From Aralia elata (taxonomy: Eukaryota > Streptophyta > Magnoliopsida > Apiales > Araliaceae), in the NCBI GenBank assembly GCA_034770075.1, contig CM068383.1, positions 32,865,094 to 32,929,093 of the forward strand: DNA of 64,000 bases, given 5' to 3'. The stretch's first letter is position 1, and every line of letters starts with the position of its first letter. This document shows, piece after piece, positions 10,287 through 21,535 of the stretch. The notes under the pieces are model-generated. The model searched no databases, was not told the DNA's origin, and was given only the letters and a program-made list of their open reading frames with translations. Made by a program: the position numbers and the translations under genes.

Positions 10287-13200
10287 ATGCCGCAAAGAAG
10301 ACAAACCCGTCAACAGACCCCTGAGGGATCTACCAACAATAACGAAGAAGCCAACGCTAATCCGATGCAGCAGCTGGTGAATCTGCTAACGGGAGCATTT
10401 GCTAATCAACCCCAAGCTCAGGCTACAACTTTTAAAGACTTCAAAGCTGTCGGACCTCCGGAATATCACGGCTCTATGAATTCGATCGAGGCACAAACCT
10501 GGGTCATGGAGATGGAGAAGGTGTTTGATGTCGCTAGGGTCAATGAGGACCAAAAGACGGCATTTGCAACCTTTATGCTAAAATCAGAAGCTAGTTACTG
10601 GTGGCAAGCAAATAAGACTCGAGGTGGCCAAGGGATTATTCCGTGGGAGCGATTTAAGGAGATATTTTTCGAAACCTATTTTCCGGTAAGTGCTCAGAAC
10701 CAAATGGAAGTACAGTTTCTAGAGTTGAAGCAAGGTACTATGTCGGTATCTGAATATGCAGCAAGATTCAACGAGTTGGCGAGGTTTGCACCTTATCAGG
10801 TTAACACGGATAAGCGGAAGGCCAGAAGGTTTGAGCAGGGACTGAAGCCCTGGTTGTATAGCCGTGTTTCAATGTTTCAACTGAACTCGTTTGCGGCGGT
10901 GCTGGAAAAGGCAATTATTGCTGAAGGAGGCAGTGATGCTTTATCAAAGTACAATCAAGAGCAGAGGAAGAAGAAGAATGAGAGTGAAAACAAGGCAAGT
11001 GGTAGCCATGGAGGCAGTAGTCAAAAGAGAAAATGGAATGATAGTAACTCTGCGGGAAGTCAGCAGGGTAATCAGAAGAAGAAGATGGAGGTGTGCAGCA
11101 ACTGTGGAAAGAGCCATATGGGTGCTTGTTTGAAGGGTAAGCGGGTGTGCTTCAACTGCGGGCAGGAGGGGCATATCGCACCGAATTGCCCTAATCCAAA
11201 GAAAGGAGCATGTTTCATCTGCGGGTCGAAGGATCACTTTGCTCGGGAATGCCCTAAGAAAGCAACTACAGGTGGAGCCAGTTCAGGAAAGGGAAACAGC
11301 GGTGGTGGAGGCAATCTGACTATCACAGGACCCACGCAGCCCAACCGACCTACCGCTCGAACGTTCAATATGACGGTGCAGGATGCTGTGCAGTCAAAGG
11401 ATGTAGTGTCAGGTATCATTCCAGTCAATAATGTTAATGCTTATGTATTGTTTGACTCGGGTGCTACTTGCTCATTTATATCCGATAATTTTGCTAAGAA
11501 ATTAGGGTTACCCCAGGAAGAATTAGATTACCCTATGAATATAGAAATTGCGAATAGGGAGGTGATTCCTGTTAAGTTTGTCCACAAGAACTGTCAGGTA
11601 GATATTAAGGGTCATGTGATGACAGTAAACTTGATCCCAATTCGTCTTGCGGAGTTTGACGTTATTTTGGGTATGGATTGGTTGTTCAACCATGGGGCAA
11701 TTATTGACTGTCAAAAGAAATGTGTAAACCTTATGACTCCGTCAAAAGTAGTGTTTTATGGTAGCAAGTCGCCTAGACAAACGAGTTGTCTGACGATGAT
11801 GCAGGCCAGAAAGATGTTGAAACAAGGATGTGTAGGATATCTAGCCTACATAGTTGATACCCGAAAGGTGGGTGCAAAGCTGGAGGAGATACCAGTAGTT
11901 AGGGATTTTGCGGACGTGTTTCCTAACGATTTGCCAGGATTACCGCCAGATAGGGAAATCGAGTTTGTAATTGATTTAGCACCGGGAACGACCCCTATAT
12001 CAAAAGCCCCATATAGAATGGCTCCGGTAGAAATGAAAGAGTTAATGGTGCAGCTGCAAGAGCTGTTAGATAAGAAGTATATTCAACCGAGCGTTTCGCC
12101 GTGGGGAGCGCCGGTATTGTTTGTCAAGAAGAAGGATGGATCAATGCGTCTTTGCATTGATTATAGAGAGTTAAACAAGGTCACGATTAAAAACAAGTAC
12201 CCGTTGCCAAGAATCGATGACCTGTTTGACCAATTGAAGGGAGCAAGATATTTTTCGAAGATAGATCTGCGAAGTGGATACCATCAGTTGAAGGTGAGAA
12301 AGGAAGACATACCAAAGACGGCATTTCGAACTAGATATGGTCACTATGAGTTTTTGGTTATGTCGTTTGGTTTAACGAATGCGCCTGCAACATTCATGGA
12401 CTTAATGAATAGGGTGTTCAAACCATTTCTGGATAAGTTTGTGATGGTATTCATAGACGACATTTTGGTTTACTCCAAAACCCAAGAAGAACACGTGGAA
12501 CATTTAAGGGTGACGTTGGAGGCGTTAAGGAAAGAGAAATTGTATGCAAAATTCTCGAAGTGCGAATTTTGGTTGGAGTGTGTTCAATTTCTTGGACATG
12601 TGATTGATAAAGACGGGATTTCGGTGGATCCATCTAAAGTGGAAGCTGTGATGAACTAGGATCAGCCGAAGACACCGTCAGAAGTGAGGAGTTTCCTAGG
12701 TTTGGCAGGATACTACAGACGTTTTATTCAAGATTTCTCCAGGATCGCCACTCCATTAACGAATTTAACAAGAAAATCAGTGAAGTTTGTTTGGACGGAG
12801 AAGTGCGAAGAGAGTTTCCAAGAACTAAAGAAGAGACTAAGTTCGGCACCTGTGTTGTCTTTACCAGATGATACAGGAAATTTTGTGGTGTACAGCGACG
12901 CATCGCATAAAGGACTTGGTTGTGTGCTGATGCAGAATGGTAAGGTTATTGCATATGCATTGCGCCAACTAAAAGATTATGAAAAAGGGTATTCGACCCA
13001 TGATTTGGAGTTAGCAGCCGTGGTTTTTGCTCTAAAAATCTGGAGGCACTATCTCTATGGGGAGAAATGTGAAATATATACAGACCATAAAAGTCTGAAG
13101 TATATTTTCACGCAGAAGGATTTGAATATGCGGCAGAGGAGGTGGATAGAATTGATCAAAGATTATGATTGTGAAATTCTATACCATCCAGGGAAGGCTA

Positions 13201-14458
13201 ACGTGGTTGGCGACGCTTTGAGTAGAAAAGGTCGGGAGAAACTATTTTTGTTAACTGATCAGGAGAAGCTCGTAGCGAAAATGGCTAAATTGGAGTTAGA
13301 GGTGAAGAATCTGGCAGAGCCTGATGAAAAATTATTCCAGATGGAAACTCAACCAACTTTGGTGGAAAAAGTGAAGGAAGCGCAATTCCAGGATGAGGAG
13401 TGTATTAAAATACGGAAAAGAGTGCTTGAAGGTGAAGAGCTCAAATATAAAATCGATACCAAAGGAATGCTGAGATTTAAGGGCAGAATCTGGGTTCTGT
13501 CAGTGCCAGAGATCAGAGAAGAGATTTTGAACGAAGCTCACAGTTCAAGATTTTCGATTCACCCGGGTAGTACAAAAATGTACCAGGATCTTCGACAACA
13601 TTTTTGGTGGCCAAACATGAAAAGAGAGGTTGCTGAGTGTGTTGCGAAGTGTCTCACTTGTCAGAGAGTTAAAGCGGAGCATCAACGACCAAGTGGTTTG
13701 CTACAGCCCTTGGAGATACCAGAATGGAAGTGAGAGCATATCACAATGGACTTTGTGGTAGGGCTTCCGACTACTCAGAAGGGTTATGACGCAATATGGG
13801 TTATAGTTGACAGATTGACGAAATCAGCACATTTCTTGCCTATCAAAATCAAATTTACTTTGGATCAGCTGGCGAAATTATACGTCAAAGAGATTATCTC
13901 AAGGCACGGTGTTCCAGTGTCAATAGTGTCAGACAGAGATCCACGTTTCACCTCAAAATTTTGGAGGAGTTTGCAAGCTTGTTTGGGAACGCAGTTGCGA
14001 ATGAGTACAGCCTACCATCCTCAAACCGATGGCCAGAGCGAAAGAACAATTCAAATGTTGGAGGATATGCTTCGAGCATGCGTCATGGATTTTAAAGGCA
14101 ACTGGGATGATCACTTACCTCTGGTCGAGTTTGCTTACAACAATAGTCATCACGCTAGTATCGGCATGCCGCCTTATGAAGCATTGTACTGAAGGAAATG
14201 CAGAACTCCATTATGATGGGATGAGGTTGGTGAACGACGATTATTGGGACCCAAGCTGGTACAACAAACTGCTGAAATTGTCAAGGTAATAAGAGCCAGA
14301 CTAATAGCCGCTTAAGACAGACAGAAGAAGTATGCTGATCAACACAGACAAAATCGCGAATTTGAAGTCGGGAGCTTTGTGTTCCTCAAAGTATCTCCCT
14401 GGAAGGGAAAAATCAGATTTGGTAAAAAGGGTAAACTCAGTCCACGGTTTATTGGACC
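10287..14458 (+). pseudogene. Element A gag-pol, N-terminal part, interrupted by the LARD
   Basis: One frame carries the whole polyprotein. I place the start at 10287 (MPQRRQTRQQ), matching the gag starts of B and E; a Met 17 codons upstream is in frame. Domains: gag capsid-like region about 10420-10930; three zinc knuckles 11090-11270 (CSNCGKSHMGAC, CFNCGQEGHIAPNC, CFICGSKDHFAREC); protease with DSGATCSF near 11455; RT with KIDLRSGYHQ and FIDDILVYS (near 12450); RNase H with YSDASHKGLG (near 12890) and TDHKSLKY; integrase zinc region HPGSTKMYQDL...CLTC (13560-13680); integrase core with SDRDPRFTS and TDGQSERTI. In-frame stops: TAG 12657-12659, TGA 13731-13733, TGA 14190-14192, TAA 14313-14315. 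The frame is cut by the LARD at the start of the GPY/F-like motif and resumes at 23672. Confidence 0.93.
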
Positions 14459-16590
14459 TGTAGACACCCGATTTTTGCATTTTCTATACTAACCCTGACA
14501 GGAGGGCAAAATCGTCAATTGACCCGGCACACGAGAATAAAGGGTGGACATAAAGACGAACCCTCAAAACCACCACAACGGGATGATATTGAAGCCGACA
14601 CGACAACAAGCGAATGTCGAGAGTCAGTTACTGATCACTGTGCTTGCCCGGATGACGTGGCACGTTTCCCGACGGGTTCCGGACTGCCGAGCGCAAACCC
14701 GTCAGCGGAAACCAACGGTACGACACGAAAATCGAGACGAGGCACGGAAAACGAGAAAATCAGCACAGTTAGCCGCAGATCAATTCGCGGCCAAGGACGG
14801 AACTCGAGGCAGCACGGGACTCGAAGCGCACGGGACTCGAGCGCGGCTGGGGGGAGAACCAAGGGCCAGCCGCAGATATATCTGCGGCCAGCCGCAGATA
14901 GATCTGCGGCTGCCCTTGGCAGTGCTTTATTAGGCCAGTTCGCATACAGGAAGAAAAGAGAGAGGAGAAGAGAAGCATTCAGCAGCAGCAGCAACTCGGT
15001 AGGAACAAAAAACAGCAGCAAAACAAGAGCAATTAGGAGAGAAAAAGAGTGAAAAAGAGTGAGGAATTGTACCAAATTTGTGAGATTATATTCCATATTC
15101 TCTACTCTACTCAATACACAAACTCATACATATTGTGGGGATTAATTGCAAGGTGAAAAACCCTTTGTTCTTAGCATTTTGTTATACCATTTTGTTAATC
15201 TTTTGGTCATCCGAATCACCTTAAATGTAGTTTTTTTCTTATATGTTATTGTGAAGCCATGGGTTAGGGACTATTAGTGAGGGTCTCATCGGAATGAAAT
15301 TCCCCCTAATAGCCCGATGATATCCGTTTGGTGCAAATCTTAGCTATTATGGTATGGTATCATTCATAGTGTATTTCGATCGTCATTGTAAGACATCCTA
15401 GAGTGTTAGGCATCCCGTTGTTGTTTATTTTCGTTATATCCATTTGATGGTTGTGCAATAAGTTCGGATGTGAGCCTAGGAATGTGACCCCGTGGTCCAA
15501 ATCCGATGATGGACATTTTTGAATGTATGTAATCGGGTGGATGTATCCGTTATTGTAAATATGTAATCGTCGGGCCTTAAAACGACGCCAAGGCGATAAT
15601 CGTGTTTAAGGCCCCGAAATAGTGAAACTTGTGATTGTGGGCGTTTGGGGTTATTTTGATGGCTTACATGCCCATGAATAGCCTCGACGCGTGTTTATGC
15701 TTGATTGGATTTTGGGACATGAAAAAATGATTTCAAAGATTAAACGATGAAGGTTTTTTCCTTAAAATCAAGCAAACTAGGAGGTTAGCATCACGTAGCT
15801 AAAAAATTGGAGGTGTTAATGAATGTCGATTTCTATTAAACGAGAAGGCTAAAGAAAGTCGTTTTCAAATGTCACAAAAATGGTTTTATAAAATAAGACA
15901 ACGTTTTATTAAATCTTGGTGCGTAGGGTGAAAGATATCCTAGAAGTTGCCCATCATTTTATGAAAGCAATGTATAGATTTCGATTCCTATTTTCACGAA
16001 GGTCTAAAACTTTTGTTTTGCCAAAACGACACCTAAGGAAAATCTCATAGTTTTGCCAACTAAAATCAAACCTTTCTCGCAAAGCTTTCTCGTTTAAGCC
16101 GATGGACATTCTAAGGCATTCTCAAAAGAAAAAACACAATTTTCCCTAAATAGTCCAAATGATTCTTTTATGCAAACTCACCACAACATTTACATAGGCA
16201 CACACACACACACACGCACCCACACATTTCATGAATTAAAGGATAGGAAAGCATCAAGATTGCGGTAACCGTGCTTCACGGAAGTCGAGGGGTGCCTAAC
16301 ACCTTCCCCTCACTTAAGCAAGCCCCCGAACTCTATGAATCTCGATTCGCAGACCAATTAATTCGGAGTCACATATGAGCCAGCGATTTATAAAAAATGA
16401 AAACTCGGATGAGTTGGTACATCCATTTCAAATATACCAACTGGCGACTCTGGTTAAATTGGCTCATCATAAAAACAATCTTTAAAAAACCCCGTCGACA
16501 TTTAATGCCGATCTTTTCCAAAAAAATCATTCAACCAAAAGGCTAAAATTGGAAAAGACAAAAGAGACGAGAAAAAACCCAGCGTCGACA
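14459..16590 (+). repeat. LARD 5' LTR
   Basis: It is 2,132 bp. Open frames on both strands at 14519-15114 are chance frames; the same frames appear in the right LTR. It holds two palindromes (14869-14910), a CA microsatellite near 16199-16216, and near 16442 a primer-site-like TGGCGACTCTGG. Confidence 0.93.
14869..14910 (+). repeat. Paired palindromes in LARD LTR
   Basis: Two inverted repeats stand two bases apart. 14869-14888 is a perfect 20-bp palindrome (GCCGCAGATA/TATCTGCGGC). 14891-14910 has stem GCCGCAGAT/ATCTGCGGC around AG. The same pair is at 21946-21987 in the right LTR. A weaker related unit (CCGCAGATCAATTCGCGG) lies about 100 bp upstream. Confidence 0.9.
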
Positions 16591-16592
16591 GC

Positions 16593-16611
16593 TGGCGACT
16601 CTGCTGGGGAC
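16593..16611 (+). promoter_or_regulatory. LARD primer binding site
   Basis: TGGCGACTCTGCTGGGGAC starts two bases after the LTR. I recognise it as the type reported for Tat/Ogre-like elements (tRNA-Arg type); the tRNA assignment is from memory and would need checking against tRNA sequences. Confidence 0.75.
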
Positions 16612-17390
16612 ATTAGAGGGCTTAAGCCGCGTTCAAATCTTGATGCTGTCACTATCCTTTAAAATTCCTGAATGTGTATGTGCGTGCGACATTTTGACCT
16701 GTTTTACTTATTGTTGTGTGAATGTGTGTTTTTGTCCAATAAATGAATGATTGGAATGTAATTGCTTTACTTCAAAGTAATCATATGCATACGGTGAGGA
16801 CGATGAATGTGAATGCATGTTGAGAGTGTACCTCCTCCTGAGGCGAACCTGTCGGTTGCTTATTACTGGACTCGAAGGGGCTGCTCCCCGGAGATGGCTC
16901 AGGAAACGCACCACCCAAATCCGCTCCAATCGAAAGGATTCAGACGAGTAGATTGCGAAGATTTGGGGACCTTCATGCCGAAAAGCCCGCGAGAGTAACC
17001 CTAGGGTAGGTCAGCCTCTGATAAACCTAACGAAAGGGAAGCTTCTTCATGCCCTTTTATCGTTCAGTCAAATAAATAAATGTCATGCAAATGGCATACA
17101 ACTGTCATGCCATCATCATCGTAATAAATATGTCCTGTATCATGTGATTGCATCACCTGCACATATAAAGAGAATACTGACATGGTTTTTGCAGGAGGGC
17201 AATCCGTGCCACGTAGCAAGGTTTTCTAAAAACTTCCAAATACTATCCTGTCATCAAACACTGACCTTGTTTTGCAGGATAAGATTAAGAGAACCATGAA
17301 AGCGTGGCATAACGATCACAAAGAACCCGGAGTAGGGGCATATTCGACCACACAAAAAAAGGGGGAAAAAAGAAAAAAAAATCAAAAATC

Positions 17391-17423
<33 letters not shown>

Positions 17424-18005
17424 CCAAATCTTTCAACAAGTCAAAGGACCGGATCTTTTGTCAGCCCAGCGAGATACCGATGCGACCAGTACAAGGGAGA
17501 TCACAAGAAAAGCAACTTAACACTGGGGCATTTGTCAACTACCCAGGAAATGATGACGTGCAAGTTGGCACCCATGCAACAATCCCATCAACATGCACCA
17601 TCATCATCAAATGCTAACTCATGTCAATTCAATCTTCAACGGTACGATCATCTGGCATTTGTCAAGCATAGTTTTCCCGGGATACGGTGATCCGCGTGAA
17701 AGGGGATTTTATTTGGCTTGATAGAAATCGGATTAATTCTGACAAGCAACCATGGAGCACGATCGTGAGTATGACTAGACGAAGAAGGCTATTCAACCTT
17801 TTGATCAGGTACAAAGCCTTAATTCAAAGCAACGTTTGCGACAGAATCGACCTCATGTGACAGCCTTCACTTTGCATTTGCACAAACCTTCAGTTGTGGG
17901 GTATAAAACTATGACGACGCTGATAGCAATTAACACGTAGTCAGACAGTCAATGATTATCAAGCTAATATCAAGAAGTCAGACGGTAAATGATTATCAAG
18001 CTAAT
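16612..18005 (+). other. LARD interior, left part, non-coding
   Basis: No retroelement domain is seen in any frame. Small open frames at 16813-16998 and 17272-17520 have no recognisable similarity, and the second runs through a poly-A tract (17390-17419). It contains pyrimidine-poor, A-rich stretches and nothing I can name. Confidence 0.6.
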
Positions 18006-18502
18006 GTCTCGAATCGTGGCCTGGGTTATTCGAGTAATTAAGCCCGAGGGGTGTCTCTACACCTGGTGCCCTAAAGCCATCTGGTTTGGGAGTCGCTGGC
18101 CCAACACTCGTTACATGGGTAACTCAGAGCCTAAGAAAACGAGCATTACAGTAGAGGAGGCCCGAGCAGATTCGAATCGTGGCATGGGCTACTCGAGTAA
18201 TTAAGCCTAAGGGGTGTCTCTGCATCTGGTGCCCTAAAGCCGTCTGGTTTGGGAGTCACCGGCCTAACACTCGCTACATGGGTAACTCAAACCTAAGAAA
18301 ACGAATCTTGCGCAAGGTCAAGCAAAGAATGAATGGTGCAGACCACCAGCTTGTCTCGAACCGTGGCCTTTGTTACTTGAGTAAGTAAACCCGATGGGGT
18401 GTCTGTACACCTAATGCCCCAAAACCGTCTGGTTCGGGAGTCATTGGTCCGAAACTCGTTAAATGGGTAACTTTGAATAGCCTAAGAAAACGAGACAAGT
18501 GA
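18006..18502 (+). repeat. Three tandem copies of a ~165-180 bp unit in the LARD
   Basis: Units start near 18006, 18172 and 18354, each with TCGAA(T/C)CGTGGC. They share a core with GGGTGTCT, GCCCTAAAGCC or GCCCCAAAACC, GTCTGGTT, ATGGGTAACT and CCTAAGAAAACGA. Copies are clearly diverged from each other, so this array is older than the array at 19541-21422. It is followed by a poly-A run (18532-18552). Confidence 0.85.
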
Positions 18503-19540
18503 AGTGGGCCAATAAAGAGAAAAGATAAACATAAAAAAAAAAAAAAAAAAAACTCTCGACCTTAAACAAGAAGTCATGGAAGAGAAACCCCTACTGAATG
18601 CTGCATCGCACAGTGCATTTGTCATATGACGTCAATCCTGCTAAGGACGTTGTCGAGAATGGAGACAGAATACCTTTGACGAGGGAAGGTAGTTCTTTTG
18701 AATTTGACTTTACTCACGTACAATGTCCATGAATGCTTGAAGGTGTTCTTACGATTTCCTAACCCGTTAAATAGAAAATCATCAATTCACGAAGGATCGA
18801 AAAAAAAAAAAAAAAAAAAAAAAAAATTACAATCTAGTACATTCACGGTTCACAACTTGCTAGATTGTGCGATCAATAGATATTCAATTTCATGCGCTTT
18901 AACTGCATTTTTGTCGAGATTATAATATCTTTGTGTTGAACTAACACTAACGGCCCGAGCCTTCAAGTTTTGGCATTTGTTAGTCATCTGATATGCAGGA
19001 TCTTGCAGAGCTGGGGATAACTCAGCACGGTCAGCATCGCGAGTTTTCGATAGAAATTCTTGGTAACAACATGCGCCAAGGCTAGGGCAGTTAAGAATCG
19101 TGAAATGAAAGAAGGATGAGGCTGCACATAACTTCTTGTCATTGGGCCTCTCCCCAATCCTGACTATCACTGCCTCAACATCCAAATGATCCACGTGCAT
19201 GAGCATATACAAGGATGATATAATGCGGGACAACAGCATATCGGCCAGGGAAATGATCAAAAGGCCAAGGAGCCCAACATAGCTGTCGATCATCACAGAG
19301 AGCGAAACAGACTGCCTCAACTCGATGAAATGAAGACGACCAAGAACAGGTACGATCAAAATGAAAATCATCAAGAAAGTACAAGCCTGTCGCTTTCAAC
19401 CTCACAAATGATCAGAGTGATGGCTTTTGCGGCATAGTACGTGGACGATGTTGGTGGGAGATCCGGGACAGAAGCCGATCACGCATCCCACTTCAAGAAA
19501 TCCCTCAAAATCAAATCAAAAGAAAAAAGACAAAAAACAA
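18503..19540 (+). other. LARD interior between the two repeat blocks
   Basis: No recognised domain. It has poly-A runs at 18532-18552 and 18801-18826. A minus-strand open frame (19374-18850) has no similarity I recognise and no flanking signals, so I do not call it a gene. Confidence 0.5.
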
Positions 19541-21422
19541 CAAACCCTGGGAAGGGCTGAGATCCACGCGAACCACAACAAGATGGTGAGCACCCCTGGG
19601 AAGGGCTGATATCCACAAAAAGAAAAAAGACAAAAAACAACAAACCCTGGGAAGGGCTGAGATCCACGCGAACCACAACAAGATGGTGAGCACCCCTGGG
19701 AAGGGCTGATATCCACAAAAAGAAAAAAAGACAAAAAACAACAAACCCTGGGAAGGGCTGAGATCCACGCGAACCACAACAAGATGGTGAGCAACCCTGG
19801 GAAGGGCTGGTATCCACAAAAAGAAAAAAAGACAAAAACAACAAACCCTGGGAAGGGCTGAGATCCAAGCAAACCGCGACAGAGTGGTGAGCAAACCCTG
19901 GGAAGGGCTGAGATCCACGCGAACCACAACAAGATGGTAAGCAACCCTGGGAAGGGCTGGTATCCACAAAAAGAAAAAAAAAAGACAAAAACAACAAACC
20001 CTGGGAAGGGCTGAGATCCAAGCAAACCGCGACAGAGTGGTGAGCAAACCTGGGAAGGCATCCAAGCAAACCGCGACAGAGTGGTGAGCAAACCCTGGGA
20101 AGGGCTGAGATCCACGCGAACCACAACAAGATGGTAAGCAACCCTGGGAAGGGCTGGTATCCACAAAAAAAAAAAAGAGACAAAAACAACAAACCCTGGG
20201 AAGGGCTGAGATCCAAGCAAACCGCGACAGAGTGGTGAGCAAACCTGGGAAGGCATCCAAGCAAACCGCGACAGAGTGGTGAGCAAACCCTGGGAAGGGC
20301 TGAGATCCACGCGAACCACAACAAGATGGTAAGCAACCCTGGGAAGGGCTGGTATCCACAAAAAAAAAAAGAGACAAAAACAACAAACCCTGGGAAGGGC
20401 TGAGATCCAAGCAAACCGCGACAGAGTGGTGAGCAAACCTGGGAAGGCATCCAAGCAAACCGCGACAGAGTGGTGAGCAAACCCTGGGAAGGGCTGAGAT
20501 CCACGCGAACCACAACAAGATGGTAAGCAACCCTGGGAAGGGCTGGTATCCACAAAAAGAAAAAAAAAAAAAAGAAGACAAAAACAACAAACCCTGGGAA
20601 GGGCTGAGATCCAAGCAAACCGCGACAGAGTGGTGAGCAAACCTGGGAAGGCATCCAAGCAAACCGCGACAGAGTGGTGAGCAAACCCTGGGAAGGGCTG
20701 AGATCCACGCGAACCACAACAAGATGGTAAGCAACCCTGGGAAGGGCTGGTATCCACAAAAAGAAAAAAAAGACAAAAACAACAAACCCTGGGAAGGGCT
20801 GAGATCCAAGCAAACCGCGACAGAGTGGTGAGCAAACCTGGGAAGACATCCAAGCAAACCGCGACAGAGTGGTGAGCAAACCCTGGGAAGGGCTGAGATC
20901 CACGCGAACCACAACAAGATGGTAAGCAACCCTGGGAAGGGCTGGTATCCACAAAAAGAAAAAAAAAAAAAAAAAAAGAAGACAAAAACAACAAACCCTG
21001 GGAAGGGCTGAGATCCAAGCAAACCGCGACAGAGTGGTGAGCAAACCTGGGAAGGCATCCAAGCAAACCGCGACAGAGTGGTGAGCAAACCCTGGGAAGG
21101 GCTGAGATCCACGCGAACCACAACAAGATGGTGAGCAACCCTGGGAAGGGCTGATATCCACAAAAAGAAAAAAAGACAAAAAACAACAAACCCTGGGAAG
21201 GGCTGAGATCCAAGCAAACCGCGACAGAGTGGTGAGCAAACCTGGGAAGGCATCCAACCAAAACAAAAAAACCTGGGAAGGGCTGAGATCCAAACTAACA
21301 CCCTGGGAAGGGCTGAGATCCAAACTAACACCCTGGGAAGGGCTAAGATCCAAACAAACCACAACCCTGGGAAGGGCTAAGATCCAAACCAACAACAACC
21401 CTGGGAAGGGCTGAGATCCAAG
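19541..21422 (+). repeat. LARD tandem array, ~40 copies of a CCCTGGGAAGGGCTG-core unit
   Basis: I count about 40 copies of the core CCTGGGAAGG. Individual units are about 44-51 bp in four main types (tails with GATCCAAGC, CATCCAAGC, GATCCACGC and GGTATCCACAAAAAG). Four units in that order make a higher-order repeat of about 190-205 bp that recurs about six times between 19999 and 21165. A-rich spacers of variable length follow the fourth type. The last copies (21268-21422) are a simpler short-unit version. The minus strand lacks stops over most of the array in all three frames; this is a composition effect. Confidence 0.95.
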
Positions 21423-21524
21423 CAAATCACGTATGTATTGTCATTCTTGTGCACTGTCATTCATGGCATCGAGTGTCTATTCTTTATCCTGTTCATTTCA
21501 TTCATCATTGCATAAACATGATAA

Positions 21525-21535
21525 AGAGGGGCAGC
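21525..21535 (+). promoter_or_regulatory. LARD polypurine tract
   Basis: AAGAGGGGCAG with C directly precedes the TGTAG start of the right LTR, the expected place of the plus-strand primer. Confidence 0.7.

Noticed and set aside
14519..15114. Open frames on both strands (177, 159, 129 codons), repeated at 21449-22191
   Set aside because: They lie inside the two identical LARD LTRs, overlap on both strands and match no known protein.
18850..19374. 174-codon minus-strand frame in the LARD
   Set aside because: No recognised domain, no conserved partner in other elements here, and no splice or promoter signals; not enough to call a gene.
19541..21422. CRISPR-like array
   Set aside because: The repeats are nested tandem units without unique spacers, in a plant retroelement.
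19479..21425. Minus-strand open frames of 581-648 codons
   Set aside because: They are translations of the tandem array; all three frames are open, there are no gene signals, and poly-Phe runs come from A-rich spacers.
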